Positions 6,046-7,446 of a DNA stretch of 7,446 nt are shown here, piece by piece; the first letter of the stretch is position 1, and each line of letters starts with the position of its first letter. The notes under the pieces are model-generated. The model saw only the letters and a list, made by a program, of their open reading frames with translations, had not been told where the DNA came from and searched no databases. Source of the DNA: Campylobacterales bacterium (lineage in GTDB: Bacteria > Campylobacterota > Campylobacteria > Campylobacterales > SZUA-545); the NCBI GenBank assembly GCA_025800305.1, contig JAOXRY010000339.1:1-7446 (forward strand), in the 5' to 3' direction. The position numbers and the translations under genes were made by a program.

Positions 6046-6805
6046 AAAACCCCTTTGGAATTGTTATTTGAAAATTTTTATCAAGTTCCCCTTTTTTTAC
6101 AATCTGTATCTTTCCTTTTCCACAATCAACTCTTTCAAAATCAATAAATCTACTCCATTGATGATTGTAAAAATGACTAAAAAAAGAAAACAACCTTTTA
6201 ACCTTTTTGCTCTTACATAAACTAAGTAATTCATTTAAAACATTAGGTCTGAGAGTTGTTAAGTTTTCAAAAATTTCTCCTACAAAAGTAAAAGTAACTC
6301 CCTCTTTTTCTGTTAGATAGAGTAGTTCTAAGATAGCTCTTTCTGGGGTGGATATTGTTATTGTAAATTCCTTTATTTTAGTAGGAATCTTAGTCAATCC
6401 TTTGTCCTTAAGATCTGGTTTTCTCTTCAAAAATATCTTACTACCATCACCAATCACCTTATCTAAGCTCCTTGGCAGTTTTTCCTCTCCATAGAGTGTG
6501 ATTTTTTTTTCATCTCCTATGGGAAGATAGTGAGCAAATCCTTGTATCTCTAAAGATTTTAACCCACCTACAGAAAAAGAACGATTTTCAAATTTTTGTA
6601 ATCCAACAACAACTCCTTCCCAAGAGATGGATTCATTGCTTATAGAGTAAAAACTCCCTTTTTTAAAAAGCCATTGATTTTGAACATATTTATATCTTAG
6701 TTGTCTAGATATGCTATGTTTCTCTAAAAAAGAAGCAGAGACAGCTATTCCCTCTGGTATCAGTTGATGTAGTAGTTTTAATTTTGATTCATTTTGTAAA
6801 CTCAT
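6029..6805 (-). CDS. abiEi: AbiEi-type antitoxin and autorepressor (type IV toxin-antitoxin)
   Basis: A 258-residue protein upstream of, and overlapping, the AbiEii toxin gene. Residues 6-56 form the N-terminal winged helix of the AbiEi_3 group (LLHQLIPEGIAVSASFLEKH, then LRYKYVQNQWLFKKGSFYSI). The middle contains YLPIGDEKKITLYG (93-106) and ISTPERAILELLYL (151-164), both characteristic of AbiEi proteins. The basic C-terminal half is the part that neutralises the toxin in studied members. In those systems the antitoxin does not bind the toxin but represses the operon by binding inverted repeats, which fits the repeat pair found here. The ATG at 6805 is chosen because it begins the conserved domain at the usual distance. 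It lacks a Shine-Dalgarno and sits at the centre of a palindrome. Basis: family recognition from sequence plus gene order; no search was run. Confidence 0.9.
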   Translation of the reverse strand: MSLQNESKLKLLHQLIPEGIAVSASFLEKHSISRQLRYKYVQNQWLFKKGSFYSISNESISWEGVVVGLQKFENRSFSVGGLKSLEIQGFAHYLPIGDEKKITLYGEEKLPRSLDKVIGDGSKIFLKRKPDLKDKGLTKIPTKIKEFTITISTPERAILELLYLTEKEGVTFTFVGEIFENLTTLRPNVLNELLSLCKSKKVKRLFSFFSHFYNHQWSRFIDFERVDCGKGKIQIVKKGELDKNFQITIPKGFYDGQR

Positions 6806-6813
6806 AGTTTACA
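6795..6813. promoter_or_regulatory. AbiEi operator 2, centred on the antitoxin start codon
   Basis: TGTAAACTCATAGTTTACA is a perfect inverted repeat with 8-bp arms and a 3-base centre. The centre, CAT at 6803-6805, is the antitoxin ATG read on the other strand. It shares 15 of 19 positions with the second copy at 6868-6886. In the mRNA the same bases could form an 8-bp hairpin with AUG as the loop. Confidence 0.72.
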
Positions 6814-6856
6814 TTTTACTATTTTTTCAAACTAAAAACAACTCACAGTTCTTTTT

Positions 6857-6871
6857 ATTGTACTTATTGTA
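6857..6871 (-). promoter_or_regulatory. Candidate -10 boxes of the abiE operon
   Basis: Read on the - strand, TACAAT occurs at 6857-6862 and again at 6866-6871, the second partly inside operator 1. A start from the first would give a leader of about 45 bases. A third possibility is TAAAAT at 6813-6818 (- strand), seven bases before the ATG, with TTGTTT at 6836-6841 as a -35 at 17-bp spacing. That would give a leaderless transcript. The sequence alone does not decide. Confidence 0.35.
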
Positions 6872-6886
6872 AACCCTAGGTTTACA
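6868..6886. promoter_or_regulatory. AbiEi operator 1, upstream inverted repeat
   Basis: TGTAAACCCTAGGTTTACA has perfect 8-bp arms around CTA. Outside it, ACTTA (6862-6866) and TAAGT (6887-6891) extend the symmetry if one base (6867) is left unpaired. Its centre is 73 bp from that of operator 2, near seven turns of B-DNA. It lies over or beside the likely -35 region of the operon. Confidence 0.75.
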
Positions 6887-6914
6887 TAAGTGCATTTTTT
6901 CAAACCAAAACCAC

Positions 6915-7446
6915 TTACAAATTATCAGCAATATTGCTAGTCTCTTCACTATCAAGATCTCTAAATTCTTGAGTTTCATAGCCTATTTCTAAATCTATGT
7001 CATAGATGGATGAGGATGTTTTTCTTAATGAGATAGCGATTATGTCATTGCCATTATTGTAATAGTCTGCATAATATCTTTCTCCACGATAGATAGCATA
7101 TGCGAAGTTACTACTTTGGCAAACATAACTACTTCCACTACAAAAATCAAAACTTTGATTATGATCATACTTTTCTTCAAGACTTGGATTAAAATCACTA
7201 TATGCAGATTTTGCAGAAGTTCCATATTCATCACTATAGAATCTCTTTTTAAGAACCACTTTGACTATTCCATGGGACTCAGTATCAACAACACTAACAC
7301 TATCCCAATAGTCATCATTAGTTGCATATACTGAATATAGACCTGAAGTTATTACATGTGAAAATGAATCATCAGGATGTTCATACATCTTTATTCCATA
7401 ATATGATTTTCCAGTTGTATTGTTAGAACTCCCATTATCTGGTGCT
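6915..7446 (-). CDS. C-terminal part of an unrecognised, probably exported protein; 5' end outside the window
   Basis: The frame is open through the right edge of the window. Before the methionine at 7388 it reads APDNGSSNNTTGKSYYGIK, a Ser/Asn/Thr/Gly-rich stretch like the linkers that follow a signal peptide or lipobox, so the ATG at 7388 is probably internal. About 176 residues are visible. They are rich in Tyr, Ser and Asp with short alternating runs that suggest beta structure (SGLYSVYATNDDYWDSVSVV, FAYAIYRGERYYADYY). The two cysteines in FDFCSGSSYVC, seven residues apart, could form a disulphide, which again fits export. The C-terminus is acidic. I recognise no family. The stop codon lies 109 bp before the abiE start on the same strand, but the abiE promoter region lies between, so separate transcription is likely. 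Confidence 0.65.
   Translation of the reverse strand, partial: APDNGSSNNTTGKSYYGIKMYEHPDDSFSHVITSGLYSVYATNDDYWDSVSVVDTESHGIVKVVLKKRFYSDEYGTSAKSAYSDFNPSLEEKYDHNQSFDFCSGSSYVCQSSNFAYAIYRGERYYADYYNNGNDIIAISLRKTSSSIYDIDLEIGYETQEFRDLDSEETSNIADNL

Larger units (their letters stand above)
6795..6923. repeat. Two-copy imperfect direct repeat, 73-bp period, carrying the abiE operators
   Basis: Each copy reads TGTAAAC-N5-GTTTACA, then seven variable bases, then ATTTTTTCAAAC, then AAAA and an ACT/ACA-rich tail. Copy 1 runs from 6795 to about 6850 and copy 2 from 6868 to about 6923. About 39 of 53 aligned positions agree with one gap. The tail of copy 2 contains the stop codon (6915-6917) of the upstream gene. 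Confidence 0.7.

Noticed and set aside
6795..6923. CRISPR or satellite-type array
   Set aside because: There are only two copies, with symmetric arms and a toxin-antitoxin promoter context, so operators explain them better.
7040..7334. ORFs of 64 and 72 codons within the right-edge gene
   Set aside because: They lie in other frames of a coherent long frame, and their Ile/Met-rich content is typical of shadow frames in AT-rich DNA.

Overview
The window is AT-rich, tightly packed bacterial DNA. It looks like Campylobacterota, of the Sulfurimonas/Sulfurovum/Arcobacter kind. The evidence is two enzymes close to Campylobacter PglE and PglD, a c-type cytochrome fragment ending in CAACH, strong TATAAT/TACAAT -10 boxes with little visible -35, and few bases between genes. 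The genus cannot be fixed from this sequence alone.

Layout: (1) Positions 1-282 hold the 3' end of a periplasmic c-type cytochrome gene on the + strand, closed by a strong rho-independent terminator. (2) Positions 281-1926 on the - strand hold a DUF4405-type membrane protein followed 23 bp later by a PglE-type aminotransferase. (3) Positions 2032-2532 on the + strand hold a small putative lipoprotein of unknown function, divergent from the DUF4405 gene across a palindromic promoter region. (4) Positions 2554-3159 on the - strand hold a PglD-type acetyltransferase. PglE and PglD would carry out the last two steps of UDP-N,N'-diacetylbacillosamine synthesis, the first sugar of Campylobacter-type N-glycans. 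No dehydratase (PglF) or glycosyltransferase is in view. (5) Positions 3213-4058 on the + strand hold a CvfB/YitL-like S1 RNA-binding protein, apparently with a leaderless mRNA. It converges on a WYL-domain regulator (4051-4968, - strand), and the two genes overlap in a shared TTAATTAA.

(6) Positions 5128-6805 on the - strand hold a complete AbiE-type (type IV) toxin-antitoxin operon, antitoxin first, with a 17-bp overlap. Its control region is the most striking part of the window. Two 19-nt inverted repeats, TGTAAAC-N5-GTTTACA, lie exactly 73 bp apart (about seven helical turns), each followed by the same flanking sequence. The start codon of the antitoxin is the exact centre of the second repeat. 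(7) Positions 6915-7446 on the - strand hold the 3' part of an unrecognised, probably exported protein gene that runs off the window.

Across the whole window the palindrome AGATCT is strongly over-represented (19 by eye, against about 2-3 expected from composition), in all three codon phases.

No tRNA, rRNA, CRISPR array or insertion sequence was seen. No gene-free stretch exceeds 300 bases. The longest is 4969-5127, which holds promoter-like sequence and perhaps a gene remnant.
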